Assembly: GCF_030452765.1 (NCBI RefSeq)
Contig: NZ_JAKDLO010000023.1
Span: 1-33,634 of the forward strand
Direction: 5' to 3'
Origin: Intrasporangium sp.
Lineage (GTDB): Bacteria; Actinomycetota; Actinomycetes; Actinomycetales; Dermatophilaceae
Length of the DNA: 33,634 nucleotides
Shown: positions 16,176 to 24,142 of the stretch, one piece after another
How the letters are laid out: every line of letters begins with the position of its first letter
Numbering within the stretch: the first letter of the stretch is position 1
Position numbers and translations under genes: made by a program
The notes under the pieces: generated by a model
What the model was told of the DNA's origin: nothing
What the model saw: only the letters and a program-made list of their open reading frames with translations
Database searches by the model: none

Positions 16176-16329
16176 CCGGGCTGCGGTGCAGCCCACTGTC
16201 AGGCCGGGCCGAACATCGGTAACGTCTGGGGCACTGGGCCTGGTTCCAGCAGGTCTTGATCACGAATCGACGGCATCCGCTCGGAAAAGCGGGGGGTCGC
16301 TACCGCACAGCGCACGGAATGTGGGAATA

Positions 16330-16986
16330 ATGACCGACGTGGCCACAGCATCGATACCTCCCAGCGCTCTTGCCGACACCGGGCACGGCCCCGCGACCCG
16401 CCCGAACATGGTCGCGGTGGGCACGATCGTCTGGCTGTCGAGCGAGCTCATGTTCTTCGCCGGCCTCTTCGCGATCTACTTCCAGTTGCGCGCGGTGCGC
16501 CCGGAGCTATGGGCGGAGAAGACGGAGCAGCTGAACGTCACCTTCGCAGCCATCAACGCTCTGGTCCTGGTCATCTCCTCGGTGTGGTGCCAGCTCGGCG
16601 TGTGGAAGGCGGAGAAGGGTCAGAAGGCCCGCACCGGTTCACTGCTCGACATCGCGAACTGGGGCATGCGCGAGTGGTACGTCGTCACGTACCTCTTCGG
16701 CTCCTTCTTCATCGCCGGCCAGGTCTTCGAGTACTCGGAGATGGTGCACGACGGGATCACCCTGTCGTCCGACGCCTACGGCTCGATCTTCTACATGGCG
16801 ACCGGCTTCCACGGCCTGCACGTGACCGGCGGGCTCATCGCGTTCCTGCTCATCATCGCCCGCACGTTCACGACCCGGCGCTACACGCATGCCAACGCCA
16901 CCGGCGCGGTCGTCACCTCGTACTACTGGCATTTCGTCGATGTCATCTGGATCGCGCTCTTCTTCACGATCTACATCCTGCAGTGA
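16330..16986 (+). CDS. ctaE: Cytochrome c oxidase subunit III
   Basis: Membrane subunit of the aa3-type oxidase. 218 aa with five hydrophobic segments, as in actinobacterial CtaE; signature blocks are [15 protein letters not shown] near residue 36, [10 protein letters not shown] near 160 and [19 protein letters not shown] at the C-terminus. It stabilises subunit I and feeds oxygen and lipid channels. I chose ATG 16330; a GTG 9 nt upstream in frame is also possible and would add three residues. First gene of ctaE-qcrC-qcrA-qcrB, the usual actinobacterial arrangement, which makes the bcc-aa3 supercomplex. Confidence 0.96.
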   Translation: MTDVATASIPPSALADTGHGPATRPNMVAVGTIVWLSSELMFFAGLFAIYFQLRAVRPELWAEKTEQLNVTFAAINALVLVISSVWCQLGVWKAEKGQKARTGSLLDIANWGMREWYVVTYLFGSFFIAGQVFEYSEMVHDGITLSSDAYGSIFYMATGFHGLHVTGGLIAFLLIIARTFTTRRYTHANATGAVVTSYYWHFVDVIWIALFFTIYILQ

Positions 16987-17029
16987 CCTCCAACCAGCGA
17001 CCTATCACCATGGACGACAGGACCTCACA

Positions 17030-17836
17030 GTGAAAGCACTGGCCGCACGCCGCCGACACCCTGCTGCGATCGCTCTGCTGATTCTCGTCGGCCTGCTGGT
17101 CACCGGCGGCGCCTACTCGTTCGCCGCGCCGAAAGACGCGAACGCCTCGGCGGCTGCCGCCGACACCGTCGCCCAGGGCAAGACCCTGTTCCTCGCCAAC
17201 TGCGCCTCGTGCCACGGCACCGGCGCGCAGGGCACCAACGAGGGGCCCTCGCTCTACGGCGTCGGAGCAGCGGCAGTCGACTTCCAGATGAGTACCGGGC
17301 GCATGCCCATGACATCACCCAACGTCCAGGCCCCGGCTCAGCAGGACATCAAGTTCACCAGCGACCAGATCGCCGCCATCGCCGCCTTCGTCGCCTCGCT
17401 GGCTCCAGGCCCTGCCGTCCCGGACCAGCAGTACACCACCGTCATCGAGCCGGGCACCCAGGAGAACAACGAGGCAATCGCCCGGGGCGGTGAGATCTTC
17501 CGGGTCAACTGCGCCATGTGCCACAACTTCGCCGGCGCCGGTGGCGCCCTGACCCGAGGCAAGTACGCACCCCCCCTGCAGGGCATCGATCCGGTGCACA
17601 TCTACGAGGCGATGGTGACCGGCCCGCAGTCCATGCCCGTCTTCAGCGACACGAACATCAAGCCCGCCTCGAAGCAGCAGCTCATCTCCTACCTCCACGC
17701 CATCGAGAACAGGCCGGAGCAGGGCGGCATGACGCTGGGCAACCTCGGCCCGGTCTCCGAGGGCCTGTTCGCCTGGACCTTCGGCATCGGCATCCTCATC
17801 GGCTGCGCCATCTGGCTCGGGAAGAAGGCCGCATGA
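17030..17836 (+). CDS. qcrC: Dihaem cytochrome c subunit of the bcc menaquinol oxidase complex
   Basis: Carries electrons from the Rieske centre to the aa3 oxidase without a soluble cytochrome c. The 268-aa product has an N-terminal membrane segment (about 12-32), two haem c sites, CASCH (C58/C61/H62) and CAMCH (C161/C164/H165), with distal Met candidates in RMPMTSP and SMPVFSD, and a C-terminal membrane anchor (about 244-264). Both haem domains face outside. GTG 17030-17032 follows an AGGA-containing site (17016-17024). Length and order fit actinobacterial QcrC. Confidence 0.97.
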   Translation: MKALAARRRHPAAIALLILVGLLVTGGAYSFAAPKDANASAAAADTVAQGKTLFLANCASCHGTGAQGTNEGPSLYGVGAAAVDFQMSTGRMPMTSPNVQAPAQQDIKFTSDQIAAIAAFVASLAPGPAVPDQQYTTVIEPGTQENNEAIARGGEIFRVNCAMCHNFAGAGGALTRGKYAPPLQGIDPVHIYEAMVTGPQSMPVFSDTNIKPASKQQLISYLHAIENRPEQGGMTLGNLGPVSEGLFAWTFGIGILIGCAIWLGKKAA

Positions 17837-17884
17837 GTCTCCCGCGCCTCGCCCCGACCACGCCCGACGGACAGGACCCATCCG

Positions 17885-18985
17885 ATGACTGAGCACGAGA
17901 ACGGAGCGCCAGCACAGTCGACCGACCTCGCCCACGCGAGCAGCTCCGGCGCACTCACCACCCGTGGCGCCCTGCCCGAACGGTTCGAGAACCCAGGGCT
18001 GCCCCCCCACGTCTACCGAGCGGCCGACGTCGAGCCCCAGGCGGCCAAGCACGCGGAGCGGCAGGTCGCCACGCTCTTCGCGCTGTCCATGGTCGCCACG
18101 CTCGTCTTCCTCGTCACCTACTTCGCGATCCCCGAGGAGTCGACGTTCTTCTTCCCCGGCGTCGGCACGATCAACACGCTGCACGTCGCGCTCGGCCTGT
18201 CGATGGGCTTCTCGCTCTTCCTGATCGGCATCGGAGCTGTCCACTGGGCCAAGACCCTGATGCCCGACCACGAGATCGTCGAGGAGCGCCACCTCCAGCG
18301 CTCGACCGACGAGCAACGAGCCTCGGCCGTCAACGTCGTCGTCGAGGGCGGCCGCAGCGCGCAACTCGATCGCAGGCCCCTGCTGAAGTACACCTTGGGG
18401 GGCGCGCTCGGGCTCTTCGCCCTGCCCTTCGCCTTCCAACTCGTCGGCTCCCTCGGGCCGGTCACGGTCGGGGAGCTCAAGGAGACGATCTGGGACCCGG
18501 AGGAGAACGACGGCAAACCGATCCGCCTCATGCGCGACCCCGAGATGACGCCGATCAAGCTCTCCGACGTCACCCAAGGCTCCGTCTTCCACGTCATGCC
18601 CGAAACCTTGCAGAAGTACCTCGACGAGGGACGTCACGTGCTCGAGGCGAAGGCCAAGGCTGCGGTCATCCTCATCCGTATCGACCCTGACCTGATCAAG
18701 GTCAAGAAGGCCAAGGACTGGAGCGTCGACGGGGTCGTCGCCTACTCGAAGATCTGTACCCACGTCGGGTGTGCGGTCGGCCTCTACGAACAGACGACGC
18801 ACCACCTGCTGTGCCCCTGTCACCAGTCGACCTTCGACCTCACCCATGACTGCGCCGTCATCTTCGGCCCGGCCAAGAGGCCGCTGCCACAGCTGAAGAT
18901 CACTGTCGACGATGCCGGCTACCTCGTCGCGCCGGAGGGGTTCCACGAGCCCGTCGGCCCGAGCTTCTGGGAGCGTGCACGATGA
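17885..18985 (+). CDS. qcrA: Rieske iron-sulfur subunit of the bcc complex
   Basis: 366 aa, the long actinobacterial form. The first 60 residues are polar; three membrane segments follow at about 63-82, 99-120 and 165-184, then the soluble Rieske domain. The 2Fe-2S ligands are in CTHVGC (C291, H293) and CPCHQS (C310, H313), with C296 and C312 placed for the stabilising disulfide. It takes electrons from menaquinol and passes them to QcrC. The start ATG 17885 has the same AGGA-type ribosome site (17870-17878) as qcrC. The stop overlaps the qcrB ATG. Confidence 0.97.
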   Translation: MTEHENGAPAQSTDLAHASSSGALTTRGALPERFENPGLPPHVYRAADVEPQAAKHAERQVATLFALSMVATLVFLVTYFAIPEESTFFFPGVGTINTLHVALGLSMGFSLFLIGIGAVHWAKTLMPDHEIVEERHLQRSTDEQRASAVNVVVEGGRSAQLDRRPLLKYTLGGALGLFALPFAFQLVGSLGPVTVGELKETIWDPEENDGKPIRLMRDPEMTPIKLSDVTQGSVFHVMPETLQKYLDEGRHVLEAKAKAAVILIRIDPDLIKVKKAKDWSVDGVVAYSKICTHVGCAVGLYEQTTHHLLCPCHQSTFDLTHDCAVIFGPAKRPLPQLKITVDDAGYLVAPEGFHEPVGPSFWERAR

Positions 18986-20724
18986 GCACCATCAACGAGG
19001 AACGTCCCGCGGACGCGCTGCGCGCCCACGACGCCGCCGCCCGGCGCGACCACGAGGAGACACGTCCGCTGGGCGGCATCGCCGGCTGGGTCGACGACCG
19101 CACCGGCGGCACCAAGGGCGTCTCGACCCTGATGAAGAAGGTCTTCCCCGACCACTGGTCGTTCATGCTCGGCGAGATCGCGATGTACTCGATGATCATC
19201 TGCCTGCTGACCGGCGTGTTCCTCACCTTCTGGTTCATTCCGAGCATGACGCAGAGCCCGTATGACGGCTCCTACGTGCCGTTGCAGGGGGTCATGGTCT
19301 CCGACGCCTACCGGTCGACCCTCGACATCTCGTTCGACATCCGCGGCGGCCTGCTCATCCGACAGATCCACCACTGGGCGGCCCTGATCTTCGTCGTGGC
19401 CGTCTTCTGCCACATGGCCCGGGTGTTCTTCACCGGCGCCTTCCGCAAGCCTCGCGAGATCAACTGGGTGTTCGGCACGATCCTGTCACTGCTCGCGTGC
19501 ATCGAGGGCTTCGCCGGCTACTCGCTGCCCGACGACCTGCTCTCGGGAACCGGCATCCGCGCGATGAACGGGTTCGTCCAGTCGATCCCGGTGATCGGCT
19601 CGTACATGGCCTACTTCATCTTCGGTGGGGCCTTCCCGGGCGAGCTGATCATCCCCCGCCTGTACTCGCTGCACATCCTGCTGGTTCCGGCGGCACTGGT
19701 CGGCCTGTTCACCGCCCATATCCTGCTCGTGTTCCTCCAGAAGCACACCCAGTACCCCGGCCCGGGGCGCACCAACAACAATGTCGTGGGCTACCCGTTC
19801 ATGCCGGTCTACATCGCCAAGGCGGGTGGCTTCTTCTTCATCGTCTTCGGCGTCATCGCCCTCATCTCGGCGGTCGTCTCGATCAACCCGATCTGGGGTT
19901 ACGGGCCGTACGACCCGTCACCCATCACGGCCGGCTCCCAACCGGACTGGTACATGGGCTTCGCCGACGGAGCACTGCGCCTGCTGCCCGGGTTCCTCGA
20001 GTTCGTGGCCTTCGGGTTCACCTTCAGCATGAACATCTTCCCGGGCTCGATCCTGCTGCTGCCGATCATGTGGACCATCATCGGCATCTACCCCTTCGTC
20101 GAGAAGTGGGTCACCGGCGATGACCGCGAGCACCACCTGCTCGACCGGCCGCGCAACGCTCCGGCCCGCACCGGCATCGGGGTCGCTGGGATCGTTCTCT
20201 ACAGCGTGCTCTTCTTCGCCGCCGGCAACGACCTCATGGCGATCAAGCTGCACCTGTCGATCAACGACATCACCAACACGCTGCGTGTGCTGTTCTTCAT
20301 CGGCCCGCCGATCGCCTACTGGATCACCAAACGCATCTGCCTGAGCATGCAGCAGTACGACCGCGACAAGGTGCTGCACGGACGCGAGACCGGTACGATC
20401 TGGCGTCACGCCAACGGCGAGTTCGAGGAGATCCATGCGCCCCTCACGCCGCGCGAGCGGTGGCACCTCGTCCAGCAGGAGGTCCAGGAGCCGTTCGTCG
20501 TCACCGAGACCACGGACGCGCATGGCGTCGCCAACCCAGTCGCGCGCAAGGATCAGTGGCGGGCCAAGCTGTCCCACTTCTACTTCAAGGACCGGGTCGA
20601 CCCGGTGACGCCGGCGGAGCTCGAGGCGGCCCACCACGCCCACGGGCCGGCCCTCGCCACCGAGCCGACCGAGACCGAGGCCGCCGAGACCGAGGCTTCC
20701 GAACCGGCCATCGAGCGACACTGA
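18982..20724 (+). CDS. qcrB: Cytochrome b subunit of the bcc complex
   Basis: 580 aa; binds two b haems and both menaquinone sites. The b-haem histidines are in RQIHHWAALIFVVAVFCHMARV and SLHILLVPAALVGLFTAHILL. The quinol-oxidising site motif appears as PDWY (in SQPDWYMGF) in place of the PEWY of many bacteria, as is frequent in this phylum. Eight or more membrane segments are followed by a C-terminal cytoplasmic tail ending in a Glu/Thr/Ala-rich stretch (about 550-580). ATG 18982 overlaps the qcrA stop (ATGA), giving translational coupling. It is the last gene of the operon; a 15-bp-stem hairpin follows. Confidence 0.97.
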   Translation: MSTINEERPADALRAHDAAARRDHEETRPLGGIAGWVDDRTGGTKGVSTLMKKVFPDHWSFMLGEIAMYSMIICLLTGVFLTFWFIPSMTQSPYDGSYVPLQGVMVSDAYRSTLDISFDIRGGLLIRQIHHWAALIFVVAVFCHMARVFFTGAFRKPREINWVFGTILSLLACIEGFAGYSLPDDLLSGTGIRAMNGFVQSIPVIGSYMAYFIFGGAFPGELIIPRLYSLHILLVPAALVGLFTAHILLVFLQKHTQYPGPGRTNNNVVGYPFMPVYIAKAGGFFFIVFGVIALISAVVSINPIWGYGPYDPSPITAGSQPDWYMGFADGALRLLPGFLEFVAFGFTFSMNIFPGSILLLPIMWTIIGIYPFVEKWVTGDDREHHLLDRPRNAPARTGIGVAGIVLYSVLFFAAGNDLMAIKLHLSINDITNTLRVLFFIGPPIAYWITKRICLSMQQYDRDKVLHGRETGTIWRHANGEFEEIHAPLTPRERWHLVQQEVQEPFVVTETTDAHGVANPVARKDQWRAKLSHFYFKDRVDPVTPAELEAAHHAHGPALATEPTETEAAETEASEPAIERH

Positions 20725-20736
20725 CCCGGGCTGCTC

Positions 20737-20770
20737 CGCGAGAAGGCCTCCCCGCGGAGGCCTTCTCGCG
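20737..20770 (+). terminator. Strong hairpin after qcrB
   Basis: A perfect 15-bp stem, CGCGAGAAGGCCTCC paired with its complement, around a 4-nt CCGC loop, starting 12 bp after the qcrB stop. No U-run follows, which is common for high-GC actinobacterial terminators. It ends 15 bp before the next gene's start. Confidence 0.75.
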
Positions 20771-20785
20771 TGGGAGACTTCGCCC

Positions 20786-21136
20786 ATGCATCTCACCGAC
20801 GACGAGTTCGAGACAGCCGTCGCCGATGCGCTCGACTCCATCCCGCCCCTGCTCACCGACGCGATGGACAACGTGGTGGTTCTCATCGAGCCAGAGCCGC
20901 CCGGGGACGACCCCGCCCTGCTCGGCGTCTACGAGGGCACGCCACTGACCGAGCGGGACAGCTGGTGGAACGCGGGGGCCCTGCCCGACCGGATCACGAT
21001 CTTCCAGGGACCGCTCCAGCGGATGTGCACCAGCGCCGGAGAGCTCCGCGAGGAGATCGCCGTGACCGTCGTGCACGAGGTGGCCCACCACTTCGGCATC
21101 GACGACGACCACCTCCATGAGCTCGGTTGGGGCTGA
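20786..21136 (+). CDS. Small zincin-like metallopeptidase-family protein
   Basis: 116 aa, with the zinc signature VHEVAHHFGIDDDHLHELGW (HExxHxxGxxD) near the C-terminus and an N-terminal helix starting MHLTDDEFETAV. The family (zincin-like, often found beside respiratory or GTPase genes) has the peptidase motif but no proven substrate. No signal peptide is seen, so it is cytoplasmic. ATG 20786 follows GGGAG about 11 nt upstream, just after the qcrB hairpin. Confidence 0.9.
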   Translation: MHLTDDEFETAVADALDSIPPLLTDAMDNVVVLIEPEPPGDDPALLGVYEGTPLTERDSWWNAGALPDRITIFQGPLQRMCTSAGELREEIAVTVVHEVAHHFGIDDDHLHELGWG

Positions 21137-21195
21137 GCCAAGACGAACCAGGCTCCACGAAGGACCACAACCCCTGAAGGGACCAGGACCGTCCG

Positions 21196-22248
21196 ATGCC
21201 TGCCCGGCAGTTGCTGAACCCGCCCAAGGCCGCCCCCGGCGACGGGGTCGCCGTCGTCTCGCCGTCATACGCCGCACCAGGATACGCGCCCGCCGTGCAC
21301 GGGCAGGCGATGGCCCGCCTCGCCGAGATCACCGGGCTCACGCCCGTCGAGTACCCGACGACCCGCCTGCTCGAGGCATCCCCCGAGCAGCGCGCCGCAG
21401 ACCTCAACGCGGCGTTCGCCGACCCCGGCATCCGGGCGGTCCTCGCCACCATCGGCGGCGAGGACCAGATCACCGTGATCCCGCACCTCGACCCCGCCCT
21501 CGTCCGGGCCGACCCCAAGCCCTTCCTCGGGTACAGCGACAACACCAACCTGCTCAACTGGCTGTGGACCGTTGGCATCGCCTGCTTCCATGGCGGCTCG
21601 ACCCAGGTTCACCTGGGTCCCGGACCGGCGGTCGACGACATCCATGCCCGGTCGCTGCGCGCGGCGCTGCTGACCGGTGAGCGGCTCGAGGTGACCGACC
21701 CGGGAGTGTCGGAGGACTTCGGCACCGACTGGCTCGACCCGGCGGCCCTGACCGACTTCGGGGAGCGCGAGCCCACCGAACCGTGGACCTGGGCCGGGCC
21801 GGCCCGGGCGGTCACCGGTCCCACCTGGGGTGGCTGTATCGAGGTCGTCCAGTCGATCCTCACCGCCGGTCGCTTTCCGGCTGACCCAAAGGTCCTCGGC
21901 GGCGGCGTGCTGCTCGTGGAGACCTCGGAGGAGCTGATCCCGGCCCGGGAGTTCGGCTGGATCCTGCGTTCCCTCGGCGAACGCGGCGTGTTGAACGCGG
22001 TGGAGGCTGTTGTCGTGGCGCGGCCGCCGTCGTCGTCCTTGGCGGATCGTCCCTCACGTGAAGAGCGGGCAGCCCGTCGGGCCAGCCAACGCGACGTAGC
22101 CGTCGAGACGGTGCAGCACTACAACCCCGAGGCAGTCATCGTGGTGGGCGTGCCGTTCGGCCACACGCGGCCACAGTGGATCCTCCCTTACGGGGGTCGC
22201 CTGAGAGTCGACGGCACGGCCCAGCGCATCTGGGCCGACTACTCCTGA
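21196..22248 (+). CDS. S66-family LD-carboxypeptidase/MccF-like serine peptidase
   Basis: 350 aa. The expected Ser-Glu-His triad is visible: the nucleophile in FLGYSDNTNLL, Glu in VLLVETSEELI and His in VPFGHTRPQWILPYG. The family cleaves the terminal D-Ala from murein tetrapeptides or, in the MccF branch, hydrolyses microcin-type acyl-adenylates. The N-terminus PGDGVAVVSPSYAAPG is typical. No signal peptide is seen, which fits a cytoplasmic recycling or immunity role. ATG 21196 has a weak AGGA-type site. It is the last gene before the left edge of the island: its stop lies 22 bp before the direct repeat. Confidence 0.92.
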   Translation: MPARQLLNPPKAAPGDGVAVVSPSYAAPGYAPAVHGQAMARLAEITGLTPVEYPTTRLLEASPEQRAADLNAAFADPGIRAVLATIGGEDQITVIPHLDPALVRADPKPFLGYSDNTNLLNWLWTVGIACFHGGSTQVHLGPGPAVDDIHARSLRAALLTGERLEVTDPGVSEDFGTDWLDPAALTDFGEREPTEPWTWAGPARAVTGPTWGGCIEVVQSILTAGRFPADPKVLGGGVLLVETSEELIPAREFGWILRSLGERGVLNAVEAVVVARPPSSSLADRPSREERAARRASQRDVAVETVQHYNPEAVIVVGVPFGHTRPQWILPYGGRLRVDGTAQRIWADYS

Positions 22249-22269
22249 GCCGGCTGGGTGCCGCGCGCC

Positions 22270-22626
22270 TCAAGAAGACCCCGATGATGAACAGCCACCA
22301 GTGGAGCGGGCAGCGAGCCTTCCGGCCAGGGCGAAGCCGGCGGCGATGACGGCGTCGGAGAGCGCGGCGCGGCGGTGGCGTCGGTTCAGCAGCCCGAGCC
22401 CCAGCATGCTGACCGCGTGGGCCAGGTCGACCTGTGCGCCAAGGGCGAGCACCGGGTAGCCCGGCCGGGCCCCCGAGCCGAGCGCCTGGACGAGCTGGCG
22501 GGAGGCGAGCACCCGGGCCACGACCCGCTCGCGCGGGCCGAGCCCTCGCCGCAGCAGCCCACCGGCCACCCGGTCGGGCCAGGCCAGCACCACGATTCCG
22601 TAGCCGGCGCGAGCCACCGCCAGCAC
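22270..22626 (-). CDS. Small hydrophobic protein of unknown function; C-terminus formed by the island junction
   Basis: 118 aa from a GTG at 22626, resembling small actinobacterial membrane proteins with the pattern RxxxARVLGxRxLxQ (here RVVARVLASRQLVQA) followed by VDLAHAVSMLGLGLLNRRHRRAALSDAV. Three or four short hydrophobic stretches. The last 11 codons (ending TGGCSSSGSS) are read from the ctaF-derived repeat in a different frame from ctaF, so the natural C-terminus has been replaced. The N-terminus is uncertain: an open frame runs up to 22857 through a 25-bp tandem duplication that shifts the frame. It may be a disrupted gene. Confidence 0.5.
   Translation of the reverse strand: MLAVARAGYGIVVLAWPDRVAGGLLRRGLGPRERVVARVLASRQLVQALGSGARPGYPVLALGAQVDLAHAVSMLGLGLLNRRHRRAALSDAVIAAGFALAGRLAARSTGGCSSSGSS
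22271..22300 (+). repeat. Left copy of the 30-bp direct repeat (ctaF fragment)
   Basis: Matches 33136-33165 at 29 of 30 positions; the only difference is G here versus A there at the 13th base. Read on the minus strand it encodes WWLFIIGVFL, the same ten residues as in CtaF. The flanks on both sides are unrelated to ctaF. Confidence 0.9.
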
Positions 22627-22715
22627 CGTGCCGGGGGCGGGCGTCGTTGCCCACCCGTCAGTATGAAGCGCGCCCTGAACCACGGCCGGACCCCCGTTCT
22701 GTGCTGGTGCTGCGT

Positions 22716-22765
22716 CCCTCGGCTTGTACCCAGAAATCGGCCCTCGGCTTGTACCCAGAAATCGG
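22716..22765 (+). repeat. Perfect 25-bp tandem duplication
   Basis: A 25-bp unit beginning CCCTCGGCTTGTACCC occurs twice without a gap (22716-22740 and 22741-22765). Since 25 is not a multiple of 3, it shifts any reading frame that crosses it. It lies upstream of the minus-strand small membrane-protein gene and about 140 bp before the plus-strand operon at 22905. Confidence 0.95.
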
Positions 22766-22904
22766 CCCGTTCGCCGATCACGCAGAGCGTCCGGAGCCGG
22801 CGCAGCCCGGGTGGCCGGGCCCGACCCGGGCCCGGTCCGGGTAGCGCGCCGGCTCATCGGGTATGTGCCGGTTGGTTGCCCGTCGAATCACCCCGGAGGT
22901 GTTC

Positions 22905-23375
22905 ATGTCCTGGTTCCACCACAGTCCAGCCCACGAGCGCGAGGTCGAGCACCTCGTCGACCGGATGGTGCGCAACGTCGAGCACGGCCGGTTCGAGCGG
23001 TCGCTGTCCGGGCTGACCGCGATCGCCGCGCTGCTCACCACCGCGGAGGTGTTCGCCGAGCATTACAAGGCCAGCTTCGGCAACAAGTGGATGTGGTCGC
23101 CGATCCTGGTCACCCCGCCGGTCGTCGTCGCCGGTGTCGCCGGGGTCTACAGCAAGCGGTGGGCCAAGACGGTCCTGCCGGTCGCCGCCGGGATCTACAC
23201 CGCGAACGGGCTGGCCGGTGAGTTCTTCCACGCCCGCGGAGTGGCCCGCAAGCCGGGCGGATGGGCGCTGGCGTCATACAACGTGCCGATGGGCCCCCCG
23301 ATCGCGGCGCCGGGCTTGATGTGCGTGGTCGGCGGGATGGGGCTGCTGGCCGCGCTGCTGCGCCGGGAGAAGTGA
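22905..23375 (+). CDS. Small integral membrane protein linked to the GMC dehydrogenase
   Basis: 156 aa, family not recognised. A charged N-terminus (HSPAHEREVEHLVDRMV) is followed by about four hydrophobic segments near residues 34-54, 66-86, 90-108 and 133-151. ATG 22905 follows CGGAGG by 7 nt; an upstream in-frame ATG at 22863 lacks such a site. Its TGA shares a base with the next ATG (TGATG at 23373-23377). Being coupled with a subunit-3-like protein and a GMC dehydrogenase, it is a candidate membrane anchor or quinone-side partner for them. That is inferred from position only. It has no CxxCH haem motif. Confidence 0.8.
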   Translation: MSWFHHSPAHEREVEHLVDRMVRNVEHGRFERSLSGLTAIAALLTTAEVFAEHYKASFGNKWMWSPILVTPPVVVAGVAGVYSKRWAKTVLPVAAGIYTANGLAGEFFHARGVARKPGGWALASYNVPMGPPIAAPGLMCVVGGMGLLAALLRREK

Positions 23376-24142
23376 TGGCGGCCAGCGACCGGGCGGACAA
23401 GGTCGACATGGACAAGGGTGAGCACCTGCCGCACCGACGGGCCGACGGGCAGCCGCCGCACCCGTCCTGGCTACCCCGGCAGCGGGTCGGCACCACCCCG
23501 CAGATGATCGGACGCTACCCCGACTACGACGTGCTGGCGGCGGCCGGCACCTGGGACGAGGCCACCAGGAAGGCGGTGTTCGCCCGGCTGGAGCCGCCCG
23601 GGCCGTTGCGGTTCTTCACCGCCGCCGAGGAGCCGACGCTGCGTGCCTTCTGCGATGTGTGCACCGCCCAGGACGTTGAGCCGCGGGTTCCGGTGGCCGA
23701 GTCGGTGGACACCAAGTTGGCCGACGGCAAGCTCGACGGGTTCCAGTACGCCGACATGCCCGATGACCGGGACACCTGGCGGCTGGTGCTCGCCGGCCTG
23801 GACGAGACGGCCCGGGACCGGGCTGGGACGCGGTTCGCCGACTGCGACCTGCCCGCCCAGGGGGCGATCGTCGGCGATCTCGCCGCGGGCAACCTGTCCG
23901 GCGGGTCGTGGCAGCAGTTGAACGTGGCCCGCGCGTGGTCGGTGTGCATGCGCGCGATCCTGTCCGGGTTCTACTCGCACCCGTGGGCCTGGAACGAGAT
24001 CGGCTTCGGCGGCCCGGCCTATCCGCGCGGTTACATGCGCACCGGACCGGTCAGCACCCTGGAGCCGTTCGAGAAGCCCGGGGCGACGTCCGAGGACGCA
24101 GCCGTCGTGGTGTCCGCGCACCCAGAGGAGTTCGACGAATGA
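23375..24142 (+). CDS. Gluconate 2-dehydrogenase subunit 3-like protein
   Basis: 255 aa; the central part (about 80-215) matches the small subunit of membrane-bound sugar-acid dehydrogenases: RFFTAAEEPTLRAFCDVC, a helical region with DTWRLVLAGLDE, and the C-terminal AFYSHPWAWNEIGFGGPAYPRGY-like block (here GFYSHPWAWNEIGFG). In the classic complexes this subunit is exported by the Tat route carrying the GMC subunit with it. Here no twin-arginine signal or hydrophobic leader is visible, so the pair may stay cytoplasmic. Its start overlaps the membrane protein stop, and its TGA (24140-24142) overlaps the GMC ATG, so the three are made together. Confidence 0.85.
   Translation: MAASDRADKVDMDKGEHLPHRRADGQPPHPSWLPRQRVGTTPQMIGRYPDYDVLAAAGTWDEATRKAVFARLEPPGPLRFFTAAEEPTLRAFCDVCTAQDVEPRVPVAESVDTKLADGKLDGFQYADMPDDRDTWRLVLAGLDETARDRAGTRFADCDLPAQGAIVGDLAAGNLSGGSWQQLNVARAWSVCMRAILSGFYSHPWAWNEIGFGGPAYPRGYMRTGPVSTLEPFEKPGATSEDAAVVVSAHPEEFDE

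Noticed and set aside
17315-18946. 543-codon minus-strand frame opposite qcrC/qcrA
   Set aside because: Antisense shadow of two genes with intact haem and Rieske motifs.
22716-22765. The two 25-bp units as a CRISPR array
   Set aside because: They abut without spacers and there are no cas genes in the window.
22863-22904. Upstream ATG extension of the 156-aa membrane protein
   Set aside because: The CGGAGG site 7 nt before ATG 22905 supports the shorter form, and the extra 14 residues look non-conserved.
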